A stretch of DNA of 64,000 bases from Streptacidiphilus sp. 4-A2 (GCA_014284505.1 JAAFYY010000001.1:4278001-4342000); one strand, 5' to 3'. Numbered from the stretch's first letter, positions 9,361 through 18,474 are shown. The notes: a model not told the origin generated them from the sequence alone. Program-made: numbers and translations.

Positions 9361-9446
9361 CGGCCTGCCCTACCTGCTTCTTCGCAGGTCAGCGGTGTTT
9401 TGATGGTCTGTCGGGGTCCGTGGTTGTGCGCTGGCGTGCGTGGTTG

Positions 9447-9468
9447 TTGCCGTCACTACTGCCGTCAG
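9447..9468. repeat. Putative Int arm-type site, left end of element A
   Basis: The pair TGCCGTCA-CTAC-TGCCGTCA matches the site just past the integrase of the same element (16794-16816), except for one base in the spacer. It probably marks the left arm of the attachment region. Confidence 0.5.
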
Positions 9469-9785
9469 AGGTATAGACCACTCGATCTCAACGACGTCAC
9501 CACGACGGCCATCGGTGAAGTGCTGGCGCTGGGGGCCTCACTTCCATTCTCCGGGCTCGCGCGGGGGTGGCGCGGGTGGCGCGCTCGTAGATCGCGTGGC
9601 CGGTCTGCGCGCAGTGGGCGGCGATCCAGCGGGTCAGTTCCTCGGGGTGTGCAGCTGGCCGGAGGCGGCTCCGCAGTCCTGGTCTTCTCCGGTGACGCAG
9701 ACCGCCTCGAAGGTCGGCAGCGCCATCGGGTCCAGGCGGTGGTGACGGTGTACTCGCGGAACCGGTAGCGGGTGGTCGTGCCCAT
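9465..9785 (-). CDS. DUF7848-like small protein, copy A (frameshifted)
   Basis: It starts MGTTTRYRFREYTVT at 9785. Joined across frame changes it reads LPTFEAVCVTGE...DCGA, then HTPEELTRWIAAHCAQTGH. This matches the pattern of DUF7848, small proteins frequent on streptomycete integrative elements, with a GE..CG pair that may bind metal. Function is unknown. Several single-base shifts interrupt it. A paralogue lies in element B (18000-18283). Confidence 0.5.
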   Translation of the reverse strand: MGTTTRYRFREYTVTTAWTRWRCRPSRRSASPEKTRTAEPPPASCTPRGTDPLDRRPLRADRPRDLRARHPRHPRASPENGSEAPSASTSPMAVVVTSLRSSGLYL

Positions 9786-9967
9786 CAGCGCGCTCCTCAT
9801 CTTCGGGGCGTCGGCCTCGGCCGTGCGGTCGGATCGGGGATGCGCTGCCGCGTCCGCGACCTGAGCGCGTCCGACAGGGCCTCGGTCAGCCGACAGGCCA
9901 GCCACCGGTACTCGACATCCGTCAGCGCCCGCGCTCCAGGTACCAGGACGCTGCGGGCGTGGTCCAT
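9783..9967 (-). CDS. Small element protein, copy A (frameshifted)
   Basis: This is a short ORF with MDHARSVLVPGARALTDVEY followed by RWLACRLTEALSDALR. The ATG at 9967 overlaps the preceding stop as TAATG, so it is translationally coupled to the gene upstream. One frameshift near 9845 separates the C-terminus. No domain is recognised. The element B counterpart has lost this ATG. Confidence 0.45.
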
Positions 9968-10281
9968 TAGATCCTGGCCCATGGTGAGCTGGACTCCTCG
10001 ATGCCGTCAGCGAGCGTCGCCAGGTACCCCCGGCCGTCGGTGCTCAGGTAGCAGGGGTGGCCGTCGGGGGTGGTCCATGGCAGCAGTCGGGGGCCGTCGG
10101 TACCGGATGCCGCGTCGTACAGCTCCCTGCGGCGCACACGCTCCGCGTCACTTCTGAGGTTGGCCACCGTGTGCCCCGGGCTTCGTCGCTGGTTGTGGAC
10201 ACGGCGACCGTAGTCGTCCAAGTGATCGTCACCCAGCGGGCAGGCACGGCAGTTAGCAGCTGGTGGCTGGGGATCTGCCAC
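9967..10281 (-). CDS. Small element protein with Cys pair, copy A
   Basis: This 104-residue protein (MADPQPPAANCRACPLGDDH...) contains a CRAC motif and a second conserved block LYDAASGTDGPRLLPWTTPD. It ends ...SSSPWARI. It sits between the XRE regulator upstream and the small coupled gene downstream on the same strand, so all may form one operon. A diverged copy is at 18475-18753. Function unknown. Confidence 0.5.
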   Translation of the reverse strand: MADPQPPAANCRACPLGDDHLDDYGRRVHNQRRSPGHTVANLRSDAERVRRRELYDAASGTDGPRLLPWTTPDGHPCYLSTDGRGYLATLADGIEESSSPWARI

Positions 10282-10293
10282 GCTGCGTGGTAG

Positions 10294-11515
10294 CTATCCG
10301 ACGACGCCCAGGTGGGCGGCCATCTCGCGCATCTCGGCCGTCAGGGTGCGCTTGCGTTTCTTCAGGATCTCCTGCATGGTCTCGGCGGCCATGCGCTGGT
10401 GCCGCAGCCACTGCGGTGCCGCTGCCCGAGCCCGGGTCAGCTCCTCCATCGCCGCCGACAGGTCCCCGCAAACGCGTCTGGGCGTGGGCCACTTCGAGGA
10501 TGAACCGTTCCATCGTCCGCACTGGGCGCGCCAGGCGCTTCCATGCCTTCGGGGACAGTTCCTCCTGCTCGGCCGCCCTGCGGACCACCGCGCGGGCGTC
10601 CCCGACGACGGTGGAGTCCTCCAGTGCCTCATCGCCACGGTCACCGGTCCGAAGACGGACCAGAAGCGGAGGCGTTGCGGTGCGCCGTGCCGACGGCCGC
10701 CGCCCCGGGCCGCACGGCGGTACTCCGCCGCCTCACCGGGCGGTTGTTGCGCACCGCTCGCTGCGGCCTCCATGGCCAGCCCCCCACACCGCGTACTGGT
10801 CCGGCGCGGCCCCGCTGATCCTTGGCTCGACCACGTCATGCTCTGCACCGCGATCCGCTCGCCTCCTCCAACCGGCCCTGCCGCAGCAGCAGCCAGCACA
10901 TCCGCCGACCCCGGCCCCCGCCGCGAGCACGTCCCCGGCCTGCGAGCGTCGGTGATCGCGCCCCGCAGTGCGTGTAGGCGATGTCGTACTGCCGGACCTG
11001 CGTGAGTAGTTGCCGGCCAGCCGCAGTGCCTCGGCCCGGGCAGCAGGGCCTGCTGGTGCTCTTCCCCGCTGGTGTAGTAGGCGACGGCCGGTCGGCTTCG
11101 AGCAGCAGGTCCGGCAGCTGGCCGGCGACGCTCTTGTAGCGGTCGCAGAAGTACAGCGACCACGTGTCGCGGACCGACCGGCCGATAGCGGCCACGTTCG
11201 GCTCGTCGCCGACGGCTGCGGTGTCCGGGTCTGCGAGGCCGACGCCGGGGTGAGCGCGGCCCGGAGCCGCAGCAGGTTGACCCGGTTCGGCTCCTCCGCC
11301 AGCCTACCGGTTCCGGGGCGTCCGGCACCATCAGCGCGCTCGTCGTGACGCCCAACGCGCGAGCCAGGGCATGGAGCGTCTCCATCCGGACCGTCCCGCC
11401 CTGCTCGACCTTGCGCACCGTCCCGGCGACACGCCTGCAGCGTAGGCCAGCTCCTCCTGGCTCAGCCCAGCCTGCGCCGGTACTTGCGAACGTTGTCCGC
11501 CAGCTCGGTCGTCAT
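10294..11515 (-). CDS. XRE-family regulator with TPR-like C-terminus, copy A (frameshifted)
   Basis: This protein of about 405 residues starts MTTELADNVRKYRRRLGLSQ at 11515. A classic helix-turn-helix (LSQEELAYAAGVSPG, RKVEQGG) is followed by a long helical domain ending in EMREMAAHLGVVG. The C-terminal region resembles the TPR-like sensing domain of actinomycete XRE regulators. Several frame changes interrupt it, whereas copy B is continuous for its first ~300 codons and was used to trace this one. It probably controls the element's own replication or excision genes from the conserved repeats upstream (inference). Confidence 0.7.
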
Positions 11516-12143
11516 CTGTACCCCACCTCCAGCGCCACGGTACGCCGCGCAGACGAACCCACGGGCGCTCCTGATAGTTACCACCCCAAACGGTGAACCA
11601 CCACACCGCGCCGGACCAGGGCCAGCCGAGACAGCGCAGGTCCGGTGCTCTCGGCAGGCTTCGGGCCAGGCTGCCTCTGGCACGCTCGCATAGCCTCGGC
11701 GGGTCGGCGGGTCGGCGCGGAGCCTACGCTCCGCGTCGGCAACGACGTCGGCTACGCCCTCGGCGGGCCGGCGGTGGAGCGGAGGGTCGGCCCCCTGGCG
11801 ACCCTGTGCCCGCGATCCGACCGTAGGACGGTCGCTGGCGACAACTTGCTCCGCCAGGAGCAAGGGAGTCCCTACCCCACAACTTGCTCCGGCCCTGGTC
11901 GGCGCAGGGGTAAGCATCGCTTGCCCCACAACTTGCTCCCACTGGGCACCACGCGAACCGCCCACGACTACCTGCCGGACCGCTGACCGCCGACACCTAT
12001 ACGGGCCTCGGTTCTGCTACGACTCTGGGTCGGTCGGCGACGTCGGGCACCTTCAGCGGCTGGGCCGCCTTGACCTCGTAGAGAAAATCTGGACGCACAC
12101 CCGGCTGGCACGGTGGGGCTGGAGCCCACCGGAGGGGGAGCGG
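11516..12143. other. Control region of element A
   Basis: About 630 bases upstream of the XRE gene show no convincing gene. They hold two copies of the octamer ggcgggtc (11698-11713), the inverted repeat GACCGT-AGG-ACGGTC (11819-11833) and three direct repeats of acaacttgctcc. The same layout, apart from the octamer number, is kept in element B. Confidence 0.55.
11841..11939. promoter_or_regulatory. Three direct repeats acaacttgctcc, element A
   Basis: Identical 12-mers occur at 11841-11852, 11879-11890 and 11928-11939. The first is part of the inverted repeat ttgctcc-gcca-ggagcaa. Between the second and third lies ggggtaagc-atc-gcttgcccc (one mismatch). All are conserved in element B, so they are likely protein-binding sites, either operators or replication-origin iterons. 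Which protein binds cannot be told. Confidence 0.5.
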
Positions 12144-12447
12144 TCAGTAGAGCTGGACGCGCGTGATGACGCAGTGGGGTTCGGGGCGTCGGCGACGACC
12201 ACGTACTCGGCCACGCCGAAGGAGCCACCGGGCCCCAGGGGGATGCGCCGCTGCTGGGGCCAGCGGTCGGAGCCGTGCTGCCGGGTACCAGGCCGCGCGT
12301 GGTGTTGATCCGCACGGTGGCGGAGACGATGGCGCTGAAGACCTCGCCGGTCACGGCCGGGTCCTGCAACAGGGCCTCGACCTCCGGGGACAGGTAGCAG
12401 GGCCACCCGTCGTCGTCCACCCGTCCTCGTACGGGCTCCGGAATCAC
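12144..12447 (-). CDS. Small element protein, element A only (frameshifted)
   Basis: Starting at GTG 12447 it reads VIPEPVRGRVDDDGWPCYLS, then PEVEALLQDPAVTGEVFSAI and SATVRINTTRGLV. After frame changes it continues GGSFGVAEYVVVADAPN and PHCVITRVQLY to the TGA at 12144-12146. The start overlaps the stop of the upstream small gene (GTGA), so they are coupled. Element B lacks this gene. No family is recognised. Confidence 0.4.
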
Positions 12448-12739
12448 TCAACGGGCAGCCCCGCCGAACGCCGGCCTCGACCGCGTCGGCCACGCCCCTC
12501 AGGGCAGCGTGCCGGCGAGCGCGGCAGCAGCGAGTTGGTCCCCATGGCCTGGTCGGCGGTCGCACCGCCGCAGCCCCAGCGCGCAGCACCGCCTCGGCCT
12601 CCTGCGGAGCCGCCGCCGCAGCTCGCGGTAGAAACTCCATCCGCCGCGCCCCGGACACGCGCCGCAGCGATCCCTCAGCGTTTGCGCGGCACCGGATCGC
12701 CTGCGCCTCCATGTGGACGGACTGCACCGCATGGCCACC
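12444..12739 (-). CDS. Small element protein, element A only (frameshifted)
   Basis: This is a short gene preceded by a strong ribosome binding site (GGGAGG, 5 bases before the ATG at 12739). Allowing one missing base near the start, it gives MAVQSVHMEAQAIRCRANAE followed by GSLRRVSGARRMEFLPRA. It stops where the next gene starts. Element B lacks it. Function unknown, and the exact frame is uncertain. Confidence 0.35.
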
Positions 12740-12953
12740 TCCCTCTCTCCCACTACCTGGCCAGTCTGCCTCCCCGGCGCCCCAGGCGTCGACACGACCC
12801 CGTCCCGGCCAGGGCTCTGGACCCGAGCCGCCCTATCCAGGTCCGAGCACGACGGGTCGAGTACCAGGAATCTCACCCGATCCAGTGACCGGAGAGCGGA
12901 TATCACCAGGTCAAGGCCTGTGCGTGCCGCTCAGCTCCAGGGCTTCAACGCGG

Positions 12954-13325
12954 TCACGTAGGGTCGGTGAGCTGTTCGAGCGCCTCGGCCAGTTCCTGCT
13001 CCAACATCTCGACGCGCGCCGCCGTCCCGCCCACAGGCGCGTTCCCCGCCTCCGGGTCACCGGCGTCGGCGTCGGGGTGGGCGACGAAGGCTCCCTTGCC
13101 GGGGCGGGAGATCGCGTAGCCGTCCTGCTTCAGCAGGGCCATGGCCTTCTGCACGGACAGGCTGGAAGCCCCGAACTCGCGCATCAGTACCGCCTGCGTC
13201 GGCAGTGCGTCCCCCGGCTTCAGTCCGCCGGAGCGGATCCGCTCCCGCAGTGCCTCGGCGATGACCTCGAAGGTCAGCAGCACCGTGCTGCCCGCCGCTC
13301 TGCGTCCCTGCCGTCCTGTTGTCAC
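12954..13325 (-). CDS. GntR-family regulator, copy A (KorSA-like)
   Basis: This 123-residue GntR-type repressor starts at GTG 13325. The wing-helix DNA-binding domain is clear: FEVIAEALRERIRSGGLKPG, then LPTQAVLMREFGASSLSVQK and GYAISRPGKGAFVAHP. A C-terminal coiled coil (VEMLEQELAEALEQLTD) follows. There is no effector domain, as in the KorSA repressor of pSAM2. One extra C near 12956 may end it early. Removing it extends the frame to 12911 with VEALELSGTHRP, matching copy B. It is divergent from rep and probably represses it. Confidence 0.8.
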   Translation of the reverse strand: MTTGRQGRRAAGSTVLLTFEVIAEALRERIRSGGLKPGDALPTQAVLMREFGASSLSVQKAMALLKQDGYAISRPGKGAFVAHPDADAGDPEAGNAPVGGTAARVEMLEQELAEALEQLTDPT

Positions 13326-13630
13326 CGCAGGCCACCTGCCCTCTCCGCGCGTCTATCACCGAAATCCGGCCCGTCCAAAACGGGAAACCCGGGGCACAGT
13401 ACCCGCATCCCAACCACCCACCGAAACAGATGAGGAGGGATGTACTTGAATGCGCACTTGAAGCGATGCTACCTTCACGCACCGCTGGAGAACACCACCG
13501 CTGACCAGGCCAGACGCCCCCGGCCCCCCTCCGCACCCACTGTCACGCACACCGTTCCCGTGTGCTGACCATCCGGGCCGCCCCTCGCCCGCCTCTCCTC
13601 TTCTCCCACTCCTGCCGGAGGTCTGTCCCC
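13326..13630 (+). promoter_or_regulatory. gntR-rep divergent control region, element A
   Basis: No gene is present. Two direct repeats acttgaa (13444-13450, 13456-13462) sit in a block conserved in element B. A possible promoter for rep is TTGAAT (13446-13451) with TACCTT (13470-13475) at 18-base spacing, the same in B (21714-21719, 21738-21743). The repeats overlap it and could be the GntR operator. Assignment is by eye. Confidence 0.4.
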
Positions 13631-15302
13631 ATGCCCGCACAGCTCCAACTCCCCTCCCCCACAACCACATCCACGCACTTCGGCGCGGCATTCACCGCGC
13701 CAGCGGACGACCGCATGGCCGACGCGTCCGCGAACAGGGGCTCGGCGCTGGAACGCCGGGCGCGGCTGACGGCCCGGCTGGCCAAGCTGGCCGCCGCCGC
13801 CAACCTCGCACCCCCTCGCCCGCCAGATCGGCTCACTCGGCGGCTGCGCTCGCCCGATCCGCATGACCGGACACCGCACCCGCCTGGACACCGCCACCGG
13901 CCAGATCCTCGACCACCTCGACACCCGCCACCTCCCGGCCGGCGAACTCCTGCTTCGCTGCGGCAACCGCCGCGCCACCCGCTGCCCCGCCTGCTCGAAG
14001 GTCTACCGCTACGACACCTACCAGCTCATCGCCGCCGGACTGCGCGGCGGCAAGACCGTCCCCACCAGCGTCTCCACCCATCCGCGCGTCTTCGCCACCC
14101 TCACCGCCCCCGGCTTCGGCCCCGTCCACAACCATCCCGGCGCATCCTCGTGCGTCTGCGGTGCTCGGCACGGCGACAGCGACCCGCTCCTCGGCACGCC
14201 GCTGAACCCGCAGCGGTACGACTACACCGGCGCGGTGCTGTGGAACGCCCACGCTCCTGCTCTGTGGGCGCGCTTCACCGGCCATCTGCGCCGAGAGATC
14301 GCGCATGCGGCCGGTCTGACGCAGCGCGCCCTGCGCCACCACGCGACCCTGTCCTACGCCAAGGTCGCCGAGTACCAGAAGCGCGGCCAGATCCACTTCC
14401 ACACCGTCATCCGCATCGACGGACCCACCGGCCCCGGCAGTACTCCGCCCGCCTGGGCCAGCACCGATCTCCTCGACCACGCCGTCCGCGCCGCCGCAAA
14501 GCGCACCCGAGTCCAGCACCAACGGCCCTCCGGGGCAGGGGAGGCGGGCGGGGTGCGGTCGTCGGAGTCCACGGTGTTCCGGTTCGGGCGGCAGATCGAC
14601 GTCCGCGCGATCCGCAGCACCGACTTCACCGGCGACGGCCCGGTCACCGACCGGCACGTCGCCGCCTACATCGCCAAGTACGCCACCAAGGGAGCCGAGA
14701 CCACCACCGGAACCCTCGACCGCCGACTGCGCTTCCTGGCCGAACTCGCCCAGCACGACCTCACCGACCACACCCGCCAAATGATCCACACCGCCTGGCA
14801 CCTCGGCACCCAGCTCCAGTACACCCACCTGCGCCTGCGGCAGTGGGCCCACATGCTCGGCTTCCGAGGCCACTTCTCCACCCGTACCCGCCACTACTCC
14901 ACCACCCTCACCCAGCTGCGGGCCGAACGCACCGCCTGGCGCACCCGCCAAGACGACGCCCAGGAAGAGACTGACCAGGGCCAGCCGGTCACTGACCAGC
15001 ACAGTGACCGCAGTGACCTGACCGCCGGTCACACCGACCCCGACGCCGGTCACCGCAGCGGCCACCGCGCGGGGAGCAGGCAGCGCGGTCACACAGACAC
15101 CACCCTGGTGATATCGCATTGGCAGTACGCCGGAAGCGGCCTTCTGCCCGAACTCGCCCACCTCGCCGACCTCCTGACCACCACACCGCGAGGCCGGACC
15201 GAACAACCGCGCCGCCCTCGGAAGGCGCGGCGCGCTGGTGACCGGGCTGGTCGCTCCACCGTCCCGCTGACCGCCGCTGTCCAAGCCGAGGTGATCGCGT
15301 GA
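13631..15302 (+). CDS. Replication initiator, RepSA-like, copy A (one frameshift)
   Basis: This rolling-circle-type initiator of about 557 residues resembles RepSA of pSAM2. It starts MPAQLQLPSPTTTST at 13631; one extra C near 13813 shifts the frame before RQIGSL and MTGHRTRLDTATGQILDHLD. Features in order are a Cys-rich site (CGNRRATRCPACSKVYRYD), an HUH-like metal motif GQIHFHTVIRIDG (about residue 254) and a nicking-tyrosine motif YIAKYATKG (about 345). A basic helical C-terminus ends in VPLTAAVQAEVIA. It overlaps xis by 4 bases (GTGA), so rep, xis and int are one operon. Element-encoded autonomous replication is implied. Confidence 0.85.
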
Positions 15303-15484
15303 CCGCCGACAGTGAGCTCCTCACCGTCCCCGAGGTCATGGCCCGCCTGAAAATCAGCCGTTCCACCGTCTACGACCTCATCCGCACCCGGCGGCTCGCC
15401 TCGATCACCATCGGCCGTGCCCGCCGCATCCCCGCCAACGCCCTGAACGCCCTCATCCACCACCAACTCGAACAGGCAGCCTGA
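15299..15484 (+). CDS. xis: Excisionase (MerR-like HTH), copy A
   Basis: This 61-residue protein starts at GTG 15299, overlapping the rep stop. It consists almost wholly of a winged helix-turn-helix of the excisionase type (LTVPEVMARLKISRSTVYDL, IRTRRLASITIGRARRIP). It should bind near the attachment site and direct the integrase toward excision. Its stop TGA (15482-15484) overlaps the ATG of int. It is intact. Confidence 0.9.
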   Translation: MTADSELLTVPEVMARLKISRSTVYDLIRTRRLASITIGRARRIPANALNALIHHQLEQAA

Positions 15485-16791
15485 TGACCAACACCACCCC
15501 CAGCACCGGCTCGCGCAGGGTCCGCGCCAACGGCGACGGCACCGTCTACCAGCGCAAGGACGGCCGCTGGGAAGCCGCCGGATACGTCCTCGCCGCAGGC
15601 AACACCCGCAAGCGCATCCACGTCTACGGCACCACCCGAAAGGAAGCCCTGGCCCAGCTCACCGAGAAGATCGCCACCAGCAACCGCGGCATACCCGCCC
15701 CCGCCGCGCAGGGCAGCGTGGCCGCGTTCCTCACCTACTGGCTCGAGACCGTCGCCGTCCACCGCCTCCGGGAGAACACCCACACCCGCTACACCGCCTG
15801 CGTCCGCCTCTACCTCATCCCCGGCCTCGGCAAGAAGAAGCTCGCCAAGCTCACCGCCAAGGACGTCCGCACCTGGCTCGACCAACTCCGCACCACCTGC
15901 CAGTGCTGCGCACGCAGTCTCGACACCGCCCGCGACCAGCCCCAGTGCTGCGCAGCCGGGAACTGCTGCCGCAAGCGGCTCTCGCCCCTCACGCTCGCCT
16001 ACGTCCACTCCGTCCTCAAGTCCGCCCTAGAACACGCCGTCCGCGAAGAGGAGATCCCGCGCAACGTCGCCCGCAACGTCCGCATGGGCACACCCCGACC
16101 CCGTCGCTTCGAACCCCTCACCACCGAAGAGGCCCGCGCACTCCTCGCCGCCACGGACGGGCACCTGCTCAGCGCCCTGTTCGAACTCGCCCTGCGCACC
16201 GGACTGCGCAAGGGCGAACTCCTCGGCCTGCGCTGGGAAGACCTCGACCTGACCGGCGGAACCGCCAGCATCCGCCGCACCCTACAACGCACCAACAGCG
16301 GCGGCCTGACCGCCCTGCCCACCAAGACCCAGAGCTCGGAACGGCGCATCGCCCTGCCCACCGAGTGCCTGCACTCCCTCGAACAACACCGCGACCGGCA
16401 GGCCCGGGAACGCGAGGCGGCGGGGACCAGCTGGAGGGCAAGCGGCTACGTCTTCACCCGGCCCGACGGCTCGCCAATCGAGGGTGCCACGCTCACCCGG
16501 CACTTCAACGCGCTACTGCGCCGTGCCGCACTGCGCCGCATCCGCTTCCATGATCTCCGGCACTCGGCAGCCACACTGCTCCTGGAGCAGGGCGTCGAAC
16601 TCGTCGTCATCAAGGAGCTGCTGGGCCATGCCCACATTGGGGTGACCGCAACGGTGTATGCCCACGTCCGGCTCCGCCTCCAACGCGACGCCATCGACCT
16701 CCTCGGCAACGCCCTCCGCAACCCCACCCAGCCCGCCACCCGACCCGACGACGGCGACGAACCACCCCTTTGTGCAGCACCCGTCCACTGA
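15484..16791 (+). CDS. int: Site-specific tyrosine integrase, copy A
   Basis: This is an intact 435-residue tyrosine recombinase. An N-terminal arm-binding region (DGTVYQRKDGRWEAAGYVLA) is followed by a core-binding SAM-like domain (FLTYWLETVAVHRLRENTHT) containing a Cys-rich insert CQCCARSLDTARDQPQCC. The catalytic domain has Arg in TGLRKGELLGLRW (about 242), HDLRHSAATLL (His 356, Arg 359), LGHAHIG (His about 381) and the nucleophile Tyr about 392 in TVYAHV. It catalyses integration and, with Xis, excision of the element. The target site is not a visible tRNA gene here. Confidence 0.95.
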   Translation: MTNTTPSTGSRRVRANGDGTVYQRKDGRWEAAGYVLAAGNTRKRIHVYGTTRKEALAQLTEKIATSNRGIPAPAAQGSVAAFLTYWLETVAVHRLRENTHTRYTACVRLYLIPGLGKKKLAKLTAKDVRTWLDQLRTTCQCCARSLDTARDQPQCCAAGNCCRKRLSPLTLAYVHSVLKSALEHAVREEEIPRNVARNVRMGTPRPRRFEPLTTEEARALLAATDGHLLSALFELALRTGLRKGELLGLRWEDLDLTGGTASIRRTLQRTNSGGLTALPTKTQSSERRIALPTECLHSLEQHRDRQAREREAAGTSWRASGYVFTRPDGSPIEGATLTRHFNALLRRAALRRIRFHDLRHSAATLLLEQGVELVVIKELLGHAHIGVTATVYAHVRLRLQRDAIDLLGNALRNPTQPATRPDDGDEPPLCAAPVH

Positions 16792-16793
16792 CG

Positions 16794-16816
16794 TTGCCGT
16801 CAACTACTGCCGTCAG
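16794..16816. repeat. Putative Int arm-type site, right end of element A
   Basis: Two direct TGCCGTCA copies separated by ACTAC lie 3 bases past the int stop. They match the sites at the other element ends and the remnant. Confidence 0.5.
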
Positions 16817-16821
16817 ACACT

Positions 16822-16863
16822 CCAGAGGCCCCACCGGAGCACCATTCCGGCTGGGGCCTCTGG
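16822..16863 (+). terminator. int terminator, element A
   Basis: ccagaggcccca (16822-16833) pairs with tggggcctctgg (16852-16863). The hairpin follows int directly and marks the approximate right end of the element. Confidence 0.65.
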
Positions 16864-16976
16864 GCGATTCCTCGTTCGTCGAGCGCCTGGCTCATAGTGC
16901 AGGAACCAGGCAACACCGCTTAGGGATATCCCTAGCCGTTCCAATAATTCCCGGATTTAGCACGGCAATCACGAGG

Positions 16977-17416
16977 CTATTGCGAGACAGAGGAAAAAGT
17001 CACAATGGGACCGTCTTCGGAATTAATGACTCGGACATCGAAGACTCGCCTGGAAATTCAGCACACAAGGCAGCCCGCCAAGTCTTCACTACGCAAGCGG
17101 CGTTGAAATTCAGCGCTTGCCAGTCTTCACCGACATCCTCCGATTCACAATCTGCCAAACTCGCAGTTGATTGAGCATTGTCTCGATTCTCTGGATATCC
17201 CAGAGAGATTCTCGCGCCAGAGATTAAAATTTCGCTCCTCGTACGCCGATCCATAGTACGCAATTATCACTTCGGTAAACTTGGGCCAGATAATTCGAGA
17301 GAGCGCTACCAGCACGCTGGGCTACCGTTAGACTTGACGTAGTCTACATAATCAACCTCGCCACCCCACTCCTCCACCCAGGATCTAATCTTGGAGTACT
17401 CCGCTGGATCATCCAT
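16977..17416 (-). pseudogene. Orphan cassette 3: immunity-like gene (frameshifted)
   Basis: It starts at ATG 17416 behind a strong AAGGAG site: MDDPAEYSKIRSWVEEWGGE, then VDYVDYVKSNGSPACW before a TAG. Beyond that stop, other frames continue coherently with AYYGSAYEERNFNLWREN, EDWQALNFNAACVVKTWRAA and a C-terminus RVFDVRVINSEDGPIVTF. Joined, it would be a protein of about 146 residues. Several single-base shifts are needed. GC content is much lower than in the flanks. Its place after a toxin tip suggests immunity function; no family is recognised. Confidence 0.45.
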
Positions 17417-17524
17417 TGAAGCTCCTTAAATTGGCGGCACTCAATCGCTACACTGCTTTATCGACGTCTAGCCGCCTGCGGACCAGGAAGTGTTCTGATG
17501 CCTCATTATTCTGATTTCCACCGA

Positions 17525-17880
17525 CTAACAGTCACATAGTTCCTCTTGCAGCAGAGGGCGAGGCAACTTAGCCAGTTATAGAAGACCTGGCCTGTGTTTG
17601 GATTTACATGCTGCAACATATCGAGGATATGAGGAGCTGGAATGCAGCATGCGGGCAGAGTTAGGGTCCAAGTCCGCACGCTGAGAAATTACCCCATTTC
17701 TCGTCATACCTTGCGTATGCGGTAACCGTCCCATCCTCCTGCTGACGAAAGAGTATTTCTCCGGGGTCGGCCGTCTGCGGAAACGTCATTACCTGCGCGC
17801 CCCCGAGAGGTCCACGCAGTTATGGACGAGCACGGGCGTCGCCCCAGCGAGTACATAGTACGTGTGGCCGGTGCCCGGCT
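17525..17880 (-). pseudogene. Orphan cassette 3: HINT handle plus Ntox24-like toxin tip (frameshifted)
   Basis: It begins with a HINT C-terminus (GTGHTYYVLAGATPVLVHN). The tip reads, across frame changes, ILFRQQEDGTVTAYARYDE, then GNFSARVDLD, PHILDMLQHVNPNTGQVFYN and LPRPLLQEELCDC to the TAG near 17525. The combination DGTVT.Y..YD..GN...RVDL...PH......NP.TG.VF matches my memory of the polymorphic toxin type 24 domain. At least three single-base shifts interrupt it. No Rhs core or start is attached; element B begins immediately upstream. Confidence 0.6.
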
Positions 17881-17956
17881 CTACCTGCTTCTTCGCAGGT
17901 CAGCGGCGTTTTGATGGTCTGTCGGGGTCTGTGGTTGTCCGCTGGTGTGCGTGTTG

Positions 17957-17977
17957 TTGCCGTCACTACTGCGTCAA
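17957..17977. repeat. Putative Int arm-type site, left end of element B
   Basis: TGCCGTCA-CTAC-TGCGTCA, a slightly degenerate copy of the element A left site at 9447-9468. Confidence 0.45.
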
Positions 17978-17999
17978 AGGTATAGACCACTTGATCCAA

Positions 18000-18283
18000 C
18001 GACGTCGCCACGACCCCTCGCCGAGGCTGGCGTTCGGGCACCTCACTTCCACTCTCGGGCTCGGCACGCAGATTGGCGCGTACCGTCCGCTCGTAGGTTG
18101 CGTGACGGTCTGCGCGCAGTGCGCGGCGATCCAGCGGGTCAGTTCTCGGAGGTGTGCATCTGGCCGGATGCGGCCGCAGTCCTGCTCCTCTCGGTGACCA
18201 GACCGCCTCGAAGGTCGGCAGTGACATGGGATCCGGGACGGTGGTGACGTGTACTCGCGAACCGGTGCGCGTGGTCGTGCCAT
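18000..18283 (-). pseudogene. DUF7848-like small protein, copy B (frameshifted)
   Basis: This is the paralogue of 9465-9785. The ATG at 18283 opens ATGGCACGACC; the segments PMSLPTFEAVW, ELTRWIAAHCAQTVT and ATYERTVRANLRAEPE are recognisable in different frames. Several single-base losses make it unreadable as one ORF. Confidence 0.4.
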
Positions 18284-18474
18284 CAGCGCTCTCCTCGCTT
18301 CAGTGCGTCGGCTTCGGCCACGTCCGGCGGGTCGGGGATTCGCTGCCGCGTGAGTCCGCGACCCTTAGCGCGTCCGACAGGCCTCGGTCAGCCGACAGGC
18401 CAGCCACCGGTATCGACATCCGTCAGCGCCCGTGCTCCAGGTGCCAGGACGCTGCGTGCATGGTCCAGTAGCTC
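18281..18474 (-). pseudogene. Small element protein, copy B, start codon lost
   Basis: This is the counterpart of 9783-9967 (LLDHARSVLAPGARALTDV). The TAATG stop/start overlap of copy A is changed to a context with no ATG and no stop. The upstream gene therefore reads into this one and ends after a frameshift. Confidence 0.4.

Larger units (their letters stand above)
9370..16863. mobile_element. Integrated element A (actinomycete rep-xis-int type)
   Basis: This element of about 7.5 kb carries, left to right, small minus-strand genes, an XRE regulator, repeat-rich control DNA, two further small genes and a GntR regulator. These are followed by plus-strand rep, xis and int, the order of pSAM2-like AICEs. 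Direct repeats of the TGCCGTCA type lie near both ends. The left limit is where similarity to element B resumes (ctacctgcttcttcgcagg); the right limit is the terminator after int. No TraB/FtsK-like transfer gene and no spread genes are present, so it may be mobilised rather than self-transmissible. Integrase and excisionase are intact. Confidence 0.75.

Noticed and set aside
9360..9420. tRNA gene as element attachment site
   Set aside because: No cloverleaf or T-loop GTTCRANYC pattern could be found at either end of elements A or B.
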